The translations under genes and the position numbers were made by a program. A stretch of DNA of 64,000 nt from contig NZ_BMHK01000016.1 in the NCBI RefSeq assembly GCF_014640675.1, positions 29,830 through 93,829 of the forward strand, given 5' to 3'. Origin of the DNA: Novosphingobium endophyticum (GTDB lineage: Bacteria; Pseudomonadota; Alphaproteobacteria; Sphingomonadales; Sphingomonadaceae). The notes beneath the pieces were generated by a model that did not search any database, had not been told where the DNA came from, and saw only the letters and a program-made list of their open reading frames with translations. Of this stretch, positions 15,471 through 25,147 are shown one piece after another. Within the stretch, counting starts at the first letter, position 1. The number at the start of each line of letters is the position of its first letter.

Positions 15471-18116
15471 ATGAAGAACATGCAGGCGGGATTCCCGGTA
15501 ATTTTTTCCGGGACGCGCGCGGTGCTGCTTGCTGGCGCGGCGATCACGATGTTCGGTTGGGCACCTGCGGCCATGGCGCAGGACGAGGCTGCGGAAAACG
15601 TATCCTTTGACGAGATCATCGTCACGGCCACCAAACGTGAGCAGACGCTGCAGGACGTGCCGGTTTCGGTCTCCGTCACCACCGGTCAGACGATCGAGCG
15701 GGCGCAGATCCGCGACCTGAAGGACCTGCAGTCCGTCGTGCCCTCGCTGCGCGTCAACCAGTTGCAGAGCAGCGCGAACACCAACTTCTATATTCGCGGC
15801 TTCGGCAACGGCGCCAACAACGCGGGCATCGAACCTTCGGTCGGCCTCTTCGTCGACGGCGTCTACCGCTCGCGCTCGGCCTCGATGATCGCTGACTTCC
15901 CGGATGTGGAGCGCATCGAGGTGCTGCGCGGTCCGCAGTCGACGCTGTTCGGCAAGAACGCCTCCGCCGGCGTCATCTCGATCACGACGATGAAGCCCCA
16001 GTTCGATCTGGGCGGCAACGTCGAGGCGACCTACGGCAACTACGATAGCATGACGCTCAAGGGCCGCGTTACCGGGCCGATCACGGAAAACATCGCGGCA
16101 AGCATCGCCGGCGGCATCAACAAGCGCGACGGCATCGTCCGCAACCTCAATACCGGCGAGCGCACCAATGAGCGCGACCGCTGGTTTGCGCGCGGCCAGC
16201 TGCTGTTCGACAACCTCGACAATCTCGAAGTTCGCCTGACCGGCGACTATGGCAAGATCGACGAGAACTGCTGCGCGGCGGTCAACCTGCGCCAGGCACT
16301 GCCGACACAGGCGATCTTTGCGGTCGGCGGCAACGTCAACCTGCCGGACGAGAAGTTCGACGACATTGCCTATTACAACTTCGAAAGCTCCAACAAGATC
16401 GAGAACTGGGGGCTTTCGGGGCAGGTCGATTACGACCTTGGCGGCGTACAGCTAACGTCGATCACGGCCTATCGCCGCACCAACGCGCTGACCAATCAGG
16501 ATTCGGACTTCACCAGCGCCGACCTGCTGGGCCGCAACTGGCAGGATCTGCGCGTCAAGACCTTCACCCAGGAACTGCGCGCCAACTTCGAAGTGGGTGA
16601 ACGGCTCAGCGGCCTCGTGGGTGCTTACTACTTCAACGAGAAGATCGACCAGAACAACGAGGTCTACTGGGGCGACGACGCGCGCCCTTACGCCAATATC
16701 CTGGTGCAGAGCCTTTCGCAGGGTGCGCTCAACATCGGCAACCAGAACGCTTCGGACCTCGAACTGATATTCGGCGGGCTCGAAGCACAGGCGGCAGCCG
16801 ATCCTGCGCTGGCCACCAGGTACGTCGGCCAGTTCTTTGCCGCCGGGACCGGCCTGACCGAGGAATACAGCCTCAAGAACGAGGCATTGTCATTCTTCAG
16901 TCAGCTCGATTTCGAGGTCGCGCCGGGCCTGACGCTGACGGGCGGAATCAACTACACGCACGACAAGAAGCGCTTCGCGACCGGTACCACGTCCGACGAT
17001 GTCTTTGCAGGTATCGATCTGAATGCAGCGGCCTACGCACCGTTCCGTCAGGCGCTGCTCTTCCAGGGCGCGGTGGCGCAAGGCGTGCCTCCGGCCGATG
17101 CCGCAGCCTTTGCCGCCGCCAACGCCAACAATCCAGCGGCCAATCCGCTCAATCCGCTGCGCGCGCTGCAGTTCTTTCCGCCGTTCATGAACGTGCCCAA
17201 CGCGGTCGAGGACGGCAAGGTGAGCGATGGCGATTTCAGCTACACCGCGCGTCTCGCCTATGACCTGACGCCCTCGGTCAACGTCTATGCGAGCTTTGCG
17301 ACTGGCTACAAGGCGGCCTCGGTCAACCTCTCACGGGACAGCCGGCCGACGCCCGCGGATCTTTCCTCGCTGCGGGCGCAGGGGCTTGCCGTCACCAATC
17401 TCACTTCGGGCAGCCGCTATGCCGATCCGGAGGATTCGACGGTCTACGAGGCGGGCCTGAAGGGCAACTGGGGCCTCGTCACGGCCAACTTCGCGGTGTT
17501 CCAGCAGACCATCAAGAACTTCCAGTCCAACATCTTCACCGGCTCGGGATTCTTCCTTGCCAATGCCGGCAAGCAGTCGGTCTTCGGCCTTGAGTTCGAC
17601 GGTTCCGCAAGGCCGGTCGATCCGCTGCTGCTGACCCTGTCGATGACTTACCTCGACGGCAAATACGACAGTTTCGCGGCCTCTGGCGTGGGCGACATCA
17701 CCGGCACGACGCCGCCGGGATACTCGCCCCTCTCGGTGACTTTCGGGGCCGAGTATACGCAGGAGATCGGCAATGGCGACAGGCTGATCCTGCGCGGCGA
17801 CTATCATTACGAGGCGCCCTTCATGCTGGTCGAGGGCCTGCCAGGCCTGACGGTCAAGGATCCGGCGACCGGGGCGATCCTCGATGCCAGCGCCGCGATC
17901 CAGGCGGCGCGCGAGTTCAAGCAGGACATCAACGACGTGAATGCCTCGCTGACCTATGCGATGGCGAACGGCATCGAACTTTCGGTCTGGGGGCGCAACC
18001 TGCTCGACGACCGCACGATTCTGCAGATCTTCGACAGCCCGGCGCAGCCCGGCTCGATCTCGGGCTATCCGAACCAGCCGCGCACGTATGGCGTGGCGGC
18101 GCGCTACCGCTTCTGA
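15471..18116 (+). CDS. TonB-dependent outer membrane receptor
   Basis: An 881-residue receptor. A signal peptide ends near 'PAAMAQDE', the TonB box is in 'FDEIIVTATKREQTLQD', the plug carries 'YIRGFGNGANN' and 'ERIEVLRGPQSTLFGKNASAG', and the 22-strand barrel ends with 'GVAARYRF' (terminal Phe). No N-terminal signalling (STN) domain is present, so it does not itself work through an anti-sigma factor. ATG 15471 has GAGGAG upstream. Such receptors in sphingomonads take up aromatic, steroid or glycan substrates as well as siderophores; the ligand here is unknown. It stands alone, with an inverted repeat before it. Confidence 0.93.
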   Translation: MKNMQAGFPVIFSGTRAVLLAGAAITMFGWAPAAMAQDEAAENVSFDEIIVTATKREQTLQDVPVSVSVTTGQTIERAQIRDLKDLQSVVPSLRVNQLQSSANTNFYIRGFGNGANNAGIEPSVGLFVDGVYRSRSASMIADFPDVERIEVLRGPQSTLFGKNASAGVISITTMKPQFDLGGNVEATYGNYDSMTLKGRVTGPITENIAASIAGGINKRDGIVRNLNTGERTNERDRWFARGQLLFDNLDNLEVRLTGDYGKIDENCCAAVNLRQALPTQAIFAVGGNVNLPDEKFDDIAYYNFESSNKIENWGLSGQVDYDLGGVQLTSITAYRRTNALTNQDSDFTSADLLGRNWQDLRVKTFTQELRANFEVGERLSGLVGAYYFNEKIDQNNEVYWGDDARPYANILVQSLSQGALNIGNQNASDLELIFGGLEAQAAADPALATRYVGQFFAAGTGLTEEYSLKNEALSFFSQLDFEVAPGLTLTGGINYTHDKKRFATGTTSDDVFAGIDLNAAAYAPFRQALLFQGAVAQGVPPADAAAFAAANANNPAANPLNPLRALQFFPPFMNVPNAVEDGKVSDGDFSYTARLAYDLTPSVNVYASFATGYKAASVNLSRDSRPTPADLSSLRAQGLAVTNLTSGSRYADPEDSTVYEAGLKGNWGLVTANFAVFQQTIKNFQSNIFTGSGFFLANAGKQSVFGLEFDGSARPVDPLLLTLSMTYLDGKYDSFAASGVGDITGTTPPGYSPLSVTFGAEYTQEIGNGDRLILRGDYHYEAPFMLVEGLPGLTVKDPATGAILDASAAIQAAREFKQDINDVNASLTYAMANGIELSVWGRNLLDDRTILQIFDSPAQPGSISGYPNQPRTYGVAARYRF

Positions 18117-18369
18117 GGGCGGAGCGCTTGCCGGCCCTGCGCAAGGGAGGAGGCGCGGGCGGGCAGACTGACGCAGGGGTGCGAGGCCGGGAGGCTCTCG
18201 CGCCCCCTTTTCCTTTGATTATAAACGCAAATTCGCGTGAATTCACCGCTTGCCGGAAGCGGGGTTTGCCTTATGTTGTCTGGCTATCAGGGAGCGGCCG
18301 CGTCTGCAGTGCGACGACCCGGCCGCCTCCATGCGCGAATTCTCGCGCGGGGCAAAGACAGGGGGCAAC

Positions 18370-18852
18370 ATGCAACCTTATGGTGGTTTCTGGTGGCGAG
18401 TGCTCGCCTACATCATCGATACGATCATTCTGAACATCGCGATCAGCATCATCAGTGGGATTTTCGGGTTGGGAATCGGCACCAGCATGATGATGATGGA
18501 AAGCGGCCAGGAGAGCATCTACTCCGCGGCGCTTCTGATGAGCATCCTGCTCAGCATGGTGCTGACCTGGCTCTATTTCGCGATCATGGAAAGCTCGCCG
18601 CTGCAGGCTACGCTCGGCAAGCTTGTGGTGGGCGTAGTGGTGACGGACCTTAACGGCAACCGGATCAGCTTCGGGCGCGCGACGGGCCGCTATTTCGCCA
18701 AGATCCTGTCGTCGATCATCCTGTTCATCGGCTTTATCATGGTGGCCTTTACCGAACGCAAGCAGGGCCTGCATGACATGGTTGCCGGCACGCTGGTCTG
18801 GAAGACCCGCGATCCGCGCGCGCTCGTCTCACATGAGGAAGTGTTCCGCTAA
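18370..18852 (+). CDS. RDD-family membrane protein
   Basis: A 160-residue protein with three to four membrane helices. The N-terminal 'GGFWWRVLAYIIDTIIL' contains the R..D pattern that names the RDD family, 'QATLGKLVVGVVVTDLNG' is its conserved central motif, and 'ERKQGLHDMVAGTLV' its end. ATG 18370 gives the usual N-terminus. RDD proteins are poorly understood; some affect ion or osmotic balance. Its last four bases overlap the convergent ybbP-like gene. Confidence 0.87.
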   Translation: MQPYGGFWWRVLAYIIDTIILNIAISIISGIFGLGIGTSMMMMESGQESIYSAALLMSILLSMVLTWLYFAIMESSPLQATLGKLVVGVVVTDLNGNRISFGRATGRYFAKILSSIILFIGFIMVAFTERKQGLHDMVAGTLVWKTRDPRALVSHEEVFR

Positions 18853-21395
18853 AGTTCCCTCAGCGCCTGTGCCGGTTTCGCCCGCAGCAGCGGCAGCGAG
18901 CCGGCCAGCGCGAAGGTGAGGATCAGGGCGAGGCCCGCGCCGAGCACGGCGATCATGCGCGGCCAGTCGGGCAGCCAGTCGAACTCGAAGAGCTTCACGA
19001 TCACCGCCCAGGCCATCGCGCTGCCGCTCGCCAGCGCGACAAGGGCGAGGATAAGCGCGATGAAGCCGTACTCGGCCAGTTGCAGCGCCAGAAGCTGCGC
19101 CCGGCTCGCGCCCAGTACGCGCAGGATCACGTTGTCATAGGTCCGGCTCGCCCGCGCGGCGGCGATGGCCCCGAACAGCACGGCGAGCCCCGCCAGCACC
19201 GCGACCGAGGCGGCGGCGAGGATCGCGGTCGACATCTGGTTCAGCAGCGCGCGGGCGTCGCGCAGGATGCCGCCGGTTTCGATCACCGACGTTGCGGGGA
19301 AGGCCCGCACCAGCCTTGGCAGCAGGCCGGCGGTGGACGTGCCGGGCGGCACCTCGATCGTCGCGGCGAGATTGTGCGGTGCATCGGCAAGCGCATTGGG
19401 CGAGAAGACCAGGACGAAGTTGAAGCCCATCGTGTCCCAGTCGATCCGGCGCAGCGCGGCGACCCTGGCCGTGCGCTCGACGCCGAGCAGGCCGATGGTG
19501 ATGTAGTCGCCGACTTCCAGCCCGATGGCATCGGCGAATTCCTCATCGAGCGAGACCAGCGGCTCGCCCCGATAGAGTTCGCTCCACCACTTTCCGGCAG
19601 TGACGGTGCTGCCCTCGGGCACGTTCGCCAAGTACGTCAGCCCGCGCTCGCCGCGCAGCGCCCAGCCGCCTTCGGGAATTTCCTCCAGGTCGGAGACGCG
19701 GGTCATCCGGTCCTTGGGGCCATAGGCGAGGATGCGGCCGCGCATGTTCGGCACCATGCGCAGGACCGCACCCGGAACGGTCTGCTCCACCGCATCGCGA
19801 AACGCGCCGGCGCGGTCGCGCGGAATGTCGAGCACGAAAAAGTCGGGCGCGCGCGCCGGGACGGTCTTGCGGATGTTGGCTTCGAGGCTGGTCTGCACAC
19901 CGGCGATCAGGACAAAGGCGGAGAGGCCGAAGCCAAGCGCGGTCACCAGCGCCCCGGTCTGGGCGCCGGGGCGATGCAGGTTGGCAAGACCGGCGCGCAG
20001 CATCGGGTTCGCGGGGCGCGGAAGGCGGGCGGCGAGGGCGGAGATGCCCCGGCCCAGCAAGGCCAGGACCGCGAGCATCAGCGCGGCCCCGGCGAGAAAG
20101 CCCATCGTCACCAGCGGCTGCGCAGCATTCACGAGAGCAAGCGCCGCGATCGCGCCGAGCCCGAGGCCCACCGGCAGCAGGAGCGCCTTGCGGTCTGCCG
20201 CAAGCGGCACTACCCGCGCACGCATCAACGCCATCGCGGGAAAGGATCGAGCGCGCACCAGGGGTGGCGCGGCGAAGACGAGCGCGACGAGCAGGCCATA
20301 GGCGGCGGCCGTCGCCAGCGCTGCCGGCGACACGGTAAAGCCGGTTGCCACGGGCAGCAGCGTGCCCAGCGCCCCGGCGAGCAGCGGTGTCACCAGAACG
20401 CCGGCGGCGAGACCCGCAAGGCTTCCGGCGAGTGCCGCCGCGCCGATCTGCAACAGGTAGATGCGCGCGATGTCTCCGCTGGTCGCGCCCAGCACCTTGA
20501 GCGTGGCGATGGAAGTGCGCCGGGCCTCCAGGTATGACGAGACACCTCCACCGATCCCGATGCCGGCAATGACCAGCGCGGCGAGGCCGACGAGCACGAG
20601 GAACTCCCCCATGCGGCGCACGAAGCGCTCGGTCGAGGGCGCGGCCCTGTCGCGCGTGCGGATCTGGAAGCCGGCTTCGGGGAAGCGATCCTCCAGGTCC
20701 TTTTCCACCGCTTCCGGATCGCGCGCGCCGCTGAACTTTACCCGCGTCGCGCTTCGGTACATCGCGCCGGGTGCGGTCATTTCGGCACGCTGGGGCAGAT
20801 CGAGCGTCGAGATCGCAAGGTCGCCCAGCGCGAAGCCTTCGCTGAGCTGTTCAGGGTCGGCGGCGATGATTCCGCCGACTTTTTGCGCTTGGCCTCCGAT
20901 CGTGAAGGTGTCGCCGACCTTGAGCCCGAGCCTCTCCGCCGTCCCTTCCGCGATCCACGCCGTTCCTTCGGGCGGCGCGCCGACATTGCGGCCATCCTTG
21001 AGTTCGAGCCTGCCGTAGAGCGGCCAGCGCTTGTCGACCGCCTTCAGCGCGACCGGCGCGGTCAGGTCGCCCTTCTGGGCGATGGCCTGCATTCTGAGGC
21101 CTTCGGAGACTTCGCCCAGCGGCTCCAGCGCCTCGCGTTCGGCCGGGGTCAGCCCGCGCTGCCAGACGCGCAGCTCGATGTCGCCGCCCAGGATCTGCTT
21201 GCCCCTGACCGCAAGCTCGCGCTCGATCGAGCCGGTCAGCGTGCCGATCGCGGCAATCGCGCCCACGCCGAGAAACAGGCAGACGAGCAGCAGGCGCAGC
21301 CCCTTGAAACGGGCCGAGAGATCTCTTCGGGCAATAGTCCAGGCGGTGCGCCAGGCAAGCGTGCGCGGTGAGGGCCGCTTATCCACCGCTGTCAC
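18849..21395 (-). CDS. ABC transporter permease, FtsX/YbbP type
   Basis: An 848-residue permease with an N-terminal membrane helix ('LLLVCLFLGVGAIAAIGTL'), a large periplasmic MacB-like domain, and two clusters of FtsX-type membrane helices around residues 250-450 and 720-840. The two-fold FtsX repeat with about ten helices and total length over 800 residues match YbbP of E. coli. It overlaps its ATPase partner gene by 17 bases, so the two form a transporter. Role by analogy: an exporter or lipid/protein-handling complex at the inner membrane; the substrate is not established for this family. Confidence 0.9.
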   Translation of the reverse strand: MTAVDKRPSPRTLAWRTAWTIARRDLSARFKGLRLLLVCLFLGVGAIAAIGTLTGSIERELAVRGKQILGGDIELRVWQRGLTPAEREALEPLGEVSEGLRMQAIAQKGDLTAPVALKAVDKRWPLYGRLELKDGRNVGAPPEGTAWIAEGTAERLGLKVGDTFTIGGQAQKVGGIIAADPEQLSEGFALGDLAISTLDLPQRAEMTAPGAMYRSATRVKFSGARDPEAVEKDLEDRFPEAGFQIRTRDRAAPSTERFVRRMGEFLVLVGLAALVIAGIGIGGGVSSYLEARRTSIATLKVLGATSGDIARIYLLQIGAAALAGSLAGLAAGVLVTPLLAGALGTLLPVATGFTVSPAALATAAAYGLLVALVFAAPPLVRARSFPAMALMRARVVPLAADRKALLLPVGLGLGAIAALALVNAAQPLVTMGFLAGAALMLAVLALLGRGISALAARLPRPANPMLRAGLANLHRPGAQTGALVTALGFGLSAFVLIAGVQTSLEANIRKTVPARAPDFFVLDIPRDRAGAFRDAVEQTVPGAVLRMVPNMRGRILAYGPKDRMTRVSDLEEIPEGGWALRGERGLTYLANVPEGSTVTAGKWWSELYRGEPLVSLDEEFADAIGLEVGDYITIGLLGVERTARVAALRRIDWDTMGFNFVLVFSPNALADAPHNLAATIEVPPGTSTAGLLPRLVRAFPATSVIETGGILRDARALLNQMSTAILAAASVAVLAGLAVLFGAIAAARASRTYDNVILRVLGASRAQLLALQLAEYGFIALILALVALASGSAMAWAVIVKLFEFDWLPDWPRMIAVLGAGLALILTFALAGSLPLLRAKPAQALREL

Positions 21396-22089
21396 TTGCG
21401 ATCCTTCCGTCCGCCAGTGTCACGATCCGCTCACAATGCTGCGCCAGCGTTTCATCGTGCGTGATGATTGCCAGCGTCGCGCCGGTTTCTTCGCGGCGGG
21501 CGAAGAGCAGGTCGATGATCGCGGCCCCCGTTCCGGCGTCAAGATTGCCGGTGGGCTCGTCGGCAAAGATCAGCGCGGGGCGCGGGGCCAGCGCGCGGGC
21601 GATTGCCACCCGCTGCTGTTCGCCGCCCGAAAGCTGCGCGGGATAATGCGTGAGGCGATGGCCGAGGCCGACGGCGGTCAATTCCGCCTCCGCCCGCTCG
21701 CGGGCTTGGTCCATGCCTGCCAGTTCGAGCGGCGTTGCGACGTTCTCGTGAGCGGTCATCGTCGGCAAGAGGTGGAAAGCCTGCAGCACCACGCCGATCC
21801 GGCCACGGCGCGCGCGGGCGAGGGCATCCTCGTCCATCGCGGCGAAATCCTCGCCCGCCACTGTCAGCGCGCCGGAACTCGCCCGCTCCAGCCCCGAAAG
21901 CACCGACATCAGCGAAGACTTGCCCGAGCCGGACGGGCCGAGCAGCGCCAGTGTCTGCCCCTGCGGCACGGTGAGATCGACGCCCTTGAGTATCTCTACC
22001 GCACCGCCGCCGTTCCCGAGGGTCAGGCGCAGGTCGCTGGCAACGATCGAGGGGACTGCGGAATGGGAAGGGCTTGTCACCGGCCCCAT
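21379..22089 (-). CDS. ABC transporter ATP-binding protein, YbbA/LolD type
   Basis: A 236-residue ATPase with Walker A 'GPSGSGKSSLM', the signature 'LSGGEQQRVAIARALA', Walker B 'ALIFADEPTGNLD' and switch His in 'IITHD'. This is the LolD/MacB/YbbA subfamily that energises FtsX-type permeases. I chose ATG 22089 rather than the codon 12 bases upstream. It partners the overlapping permease gene and is divergent from the tesA-like gene only 37 bases away; E. coli has the same trio arrangement ybbA-ybbP next to tesA. Confidence 0.92.
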   Translation of the reverse strand: MGPVTSPSHSAVPSIVASDLRLTLGNGGGAVEILKGVDLTVPQGQTLALLGPSGSGKSSLMSVLSGLERASSGALTVAGEDFAAMDEDALARARRGRIGVVLQAFHLLPTMTAHENVATPLELAGMDQARERAEAELTAVGLGHRLTHYPAQLSGGEQQRVAIARALAPRPALIFADEPTGNLDAGTGAAIIDLLFARREETGATLAIITHDETLAQHCERIVTLADGRIASDSGG

Positions 22090-22126
22090 ATGGGATAGCA
22101 AAGCGCGATCCTACAAGGAGAAAACC

Positions 22127-22873
22127 TTGCGCCGCCTGACAATCGCGTTGCTGCTGTCCCCGCTTTCCCTTTCCGCCTGCGACAAGCCCGCGTCTCCTTC
22201 GCCCGAGCAGACGGGAAGCGCGCTCGACGCACCCCCGCAAGTTCCGGTCATGGGGCCGGAGCGTCCTATCCTGGCCTTCGGAGATTCGCTGTTGGCAGGT
22301 TATGGTCTCGAGGACGGCGAGAGCTATCCCGACCGGCTGGAGCAGGCCTTGCGCGCGCGCGGCATCAACGCGCGGATAACCAATGCCGGAGTGTCGGGGG
22401 AAACCACGGCGGCCGGGCTCGAACGGCTCGACTTCACGCTCAAGAGCCAGCGAGAGAAACCTGACCTTGTCATCATAAGCCTTGGCGGCAATGACATGCT
22501 GCGCGGCCTGCCGCCCGCCACGACGCGCGCGAACCTCGATGCCATCCTGATGCGGCTCAGGGATGAGAACATCCCGGCGGTCCTGCTGGGCATGCTGGCG
22601 GCGCCCAATCTGGGAAAGGACTACGCGGCCAGGTTCAATCCCATCTATCCGCAGCTCGCCCAGAAGTACGACGCGGCGCTGGTGCCGTTCTTCCTTCAGC
22701 CGGTAATCGACAAGCCTGATCTGATGCAGCCCGATCATGTCCACCCGACGGCGCTGGGGATCGATTCCATCGTCGCGGCGACGGTGGATGATGTGGCCGA
22801 TGCGTTGCCGGAGGAAAACGCGGCACCGCCTGCCCCGAGTTCCTCTGCTTCAGAGGAGGTCGGCGGGGGGTGA
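22127..22873 (+). CDS. tesA: SGNH/GDSL esterase, TesA-like lipoprotein
   Basis: A 248-residue protein with the SGNH blocks 'AFGDSLLAGYG' (Ser54), 'NAGVSGETTAAG' (Gly91), 'SLGGNDMLRG' (Asn122) and 'PDHVHPTALG' (Asp/His near residues 203-206). TesA is a periplasmic multifunctional thioesterase, arylesterase and lysophospholipase. I assign a TTG start at 22127, because AAGGAG lies six bases upstream and the resulting N-terminus is a lipoprotein signal with lipobox 'LSLSAC' (Cys18). This differs from E. coli TesA, which is soluble. It is divergent from the ybbA-type ATPase, and its last 24 bases overlap recF. Confidence 0.88.
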   Translation: MRRLTIALLLSPLSLSACDKPASPSPEQTGSALDAPPQVPVMGPERPILAFGDSLLAGYGLEDGESYPDRLEQALRARGINARITNAGVSGETTAAGLERLDFTLKSQREKPDLVIISLGGNDMLRGLPPATTRANLDAILMRLRDENIPAVLLGMLAAPNLGKDYAARFNPIYPQLAQKYDAALVPFFLQPVIDKPDLMQPDHVHPTALGIDSIVAATVDDVADALPEENAAPPAPSSSASEEVGGG

Positions 22874-23965
22874 TGAAGTCCGCCGCACCGACCCGGCGCT
22901 GACCTCCCAGATCGCCGCTTCCCCTGCGATCGCTTCGAACGGGGCGAGTTCGGTGCCGGTCAGCCAGACTTGTGCCGAGCCGGCCCGCAGGCGTTCGAAC
23001 AGGGCCTCGCGCCGCAGCGGATCGAGATGCGCTGCCACTTCATCCAGCAGCAGCAGACGCGGGCGTTTCTCTGCCTCCCCCTCGAGCAATTGCGAGTGCG
23101 CGAGCGCGATGGCTATCAGCATCGCCTTCTGTTCGCCGGTCGAGCATTCGGCGGCGAGCTGGTTTTTTCCGGCCATGGCGACGGCCAGTTCGTCTCGATG
23201 CGGCCCGGTGAGGGTGCGCTGCGCGGCGCGGTCGCGGGGGCGGCCATCATGCAGGGCGCGGGCAAGCGCCTCGGTTTCGACCGGACCCCCAGGCTGGTAG
23301 TGCAGCGAAGGCCGGGCAAAAGGTGACTCCGGCAGCACTGCCAGCACGGCTTCGAGCCGACCGACCAATTCCGCGCGCGCCGTAGCCACCGCGGCGCCCG
23401 CTTCGGCGATCTGCGCCTCGATGGCATCGAGCCAGCGTGGATCGGGCGCGGTTTCGTCCGCCAGGAGACGGTTGCGTTCGCGTAGCGCGCTTTCCAGCCG
23501 CGTGGCGTGGCCCGCATGTTCGGGGCGCACGGCGAGCACCAGCCGGTCGAGAAAACGACGCCGCGCGCCCGCGCCTTCCACGAAGAGCCGATCCATCGCC
23601 GGGGTCAGCCAACCGATCGACAGCCACTCGGCGAGCCGCACCGCCGGCGCCTCCGCGCCGTTGACCTGGACGATGCGGCGTCCCGGCCGCTCCGCCGCGA
23701 CACCGGTACCGAGGCGCACCGGCTCCGCGCCCGGCGTCATCAGCGACGCGCTGACCGCAAAGCCGCCGTCGAGCCCCTGCGCGGGCATGTCGGCAAGTCC
23801 CGCGCGGCGCAGGCCCCGTCCCGGCGCGAAGAGCGATATCGCTTCGAGTACATTGGTCTTGCCCGCGCCGTTCTCGCCCACCAGCAGGTTGAACTGCGCG
23901 GTGCCCTCAACCAGGGTTTCGCGGTGGTTGCGAAAGCGCGACAGGAGAATGCGGTCGAGAGCCAT
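22850..23965 (-). CDS. recF: DNA replication and repair protein RecF
   Basis: A 371-residue SMC-like ATPase. Walker A is 'GENGAGKTNVLEAI' near residues 30-37, the conserved 'SRFRNHRE' precedes it, and the C-terminal part carries the signature 'STGEQKAMLIAIALA' and Walker B 'LLLLDEVAAHLD'. It loads RecA at gapped DNA with RecO and RecR. It is not next to dnaA, dnaN or gyrB as in many bacteria; dnaN is 25 kb away in this window. Start ATG at 23965 is standard. The 3' end overlaps the convergent tesA-like gene. Confidence 0.96.
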   Translation of the reverse strand: MALDRILLSRFRNHRETLVEGTAQFNLLVGENGAGKTNVLEAISLFAPGRGLRRAGLADMPAQGLDGGFAVSASLMTPGAEPVRLGTGVAAERPGRRIVQVNGAEAPAVRLAEWLSIGWLTPAMDRLFVEGAGARRRFLDRLVLAVRPEHAGHATRLESALRERNRLLADETAPDPRWLDAIEAQIAEAGAAVATARAELVGRLEAVLAVLPESPFARPSLHYQPGGPVETEALARALHDGRPRDRAAQRTLTGPHRDELAVAMAGKNQLAAECSTGEQKAMLIAIALAHSQLLEGEAEKRPRLLLLDEVAAHLDPLRREALFERLRAGSAQVWLTGTELAPFEAIAGEAAIWEVSAGSVRRTSSPPADLL

Positions 23966-24016
23966 TGCCCGCGTGCCTAGCCGCAGATTGCCGCCAATGC
24001 GAGCCTGTGGGCGGTT

Positions 24017-24820
24017 TCAGACCGCATCCGTCTTGGCGAAGGGCGAAAAGTCGATGTTCTCGTCATAGACGTCCACGCCCTCGCGGCCCTTGAGCCAGCC
24101 GACCACGGCATAGGTGAACGGCGTCAGGATAGCTTCCCAGGCGACCTTGAGCGCCCAGTTGGTGACCATGACGACAAGGATGGACTGCGACGTCCAGACG
24201 CCAAGGAATGCCACCGGATAGAAGATCGCGCTGTCCACTGCCTGTCCGAACACGGTCGAGCCAATCGTGCGGGTCCACAGCAGCCGGCCTTTTGTCCATA
24301 CTTTCATCTTCGCCATGACGTAGGAATTGACGAACTCGCCCGCCCAGAAAGCGAGCAGCGAGGCGAGCACGATGCGCCAGGTGCTGCCGAAGACCGAGAC
24401 ATAGGTGGACTGGCAGACCGTCCCCGCGTCGTTGGTGCCCACGATGCCGGCGAAGAGCGGATCGGCACTGGCCGCACAGCCCCAGTCGGACGAGGGCGGC
24501 ATGGCGACGACCACGAAACTCATGAATGCCATGAAGATCAGTGCGAAGAACCCTGCCCAGACGCAGCGACGCGCATTGCCATAACCATAGACCTCGGTCA
24601 GCACGTCGCCCAAGACATAGCTGACCGGGAAGAACAGAATGCCCGCGCCGAACGTCCAGCCGCCGATGGTCGAAAGCTTCGCCGCTCCGATCAGGTTCGA
24701 GAGCAGCAGGATCACCACGAAGGCGGTCATCACGTAGTCGAAATAGCGGAAGTGACGGCGCGCGCCGGACCGGCCGTCGATGCGCGTAAGATGATGGCGT
24801 GCGTCGGGGGCTGTGCTCAT
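24017..24820 (-). CDS. Queuosine precursor transporter (VUT/YhhQ family)
   Basis: A 267-residue membrane protein with about six helices. Family marks include 'ILFFPVSYVLGDVLTEVYGYGNARR' near residue 75, 'LASLLAFWAGEFVNSYVMAKMKVWTKG', and 'GSTVFGQAVDSAIFYPVAF'. The YhhQ family imports the 7-deazaguanine precursors of the tRNA base queuosine. I chose ATG 24820; a longer in-frame start 48 bases upstream is less likely. A tRNA gene lies about 150 bases upstream on the other strand, probably by chance, as tRNA-Arg is not a queuosine substrate. Confidence 0.9.
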   Translation of the reverse strand: MSTAPDARHHLTRIDGRSGARRHFRYFDYVMTAFVVILLLSNLIGAAKLSTIGGWTFGAGILFFPVSYVLGDVLTEVYGYGNARRCVWAGFFALIFMAFMSFVVVAMPPSSDWGCAASADPLFAGIVGTNDAGTVCQSTYVSVFGSTWRIVLASLLAFWAGEFVNSYVMAKMKVWTKGRLLWTRTIGSTVFGQAVDSAIFYPVAFLGVWTSQSILVVMVTNWALKVAWEAILTPFTYAVVGWLKGREGVDVYDENIDFSPFAKTDAV

Positions 24821-24974
24821 GGCCTGTGCGTAACCTGCATCGCCGCACCGCGAAAGCGCACTTTCCACACGTCTCGCGGTTTGCTCCGGCGCAGAAGCAC
24901 GCTATGGGGGGCCTCGCGCGCGCCCACGTAGCCTCCTGTGGGCTGCCAGCGAGCCGTGTTGCGAAGCGTATTGG

Positions 24975-25051
24975 GGCCCCGTAGCTCAGCTGGATAGAGC
25001 ATCGGTCTTCTAAACCGAATGTCGCGTGTTCGAATCACGCCGGGGTCGCCA
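24975..25051 (+). tRNA. tRNA-Arg (anticodon TCT)
   Basis: Full cloverleaf: acceptor stem GGCCCCG pairs with CGGGGTC, the D arm contains AGCTCAGCTGGATAGAGC, the anticodon stem TCGGT/ACCGA encloses CTTCTAA with anticodon TCT, and the T stem GCGTG/CACGC encloses TTCGAAT. The 3' CCA is encoded. Length is 77 bases. It decodes AGA (and possibly AGG) codons, which are rare in this high-GC genome. Confidence 0.97.
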
Positions 25052-25147
25052 TCGCGTTCGCCCTCCGACGCAACAGGGCACGTTACCGCGCCGGGGAAAG
25101 CGGGACGCACGACATGTGCTGCGTGAAGCGGGCAACAGCCGGGAAGG

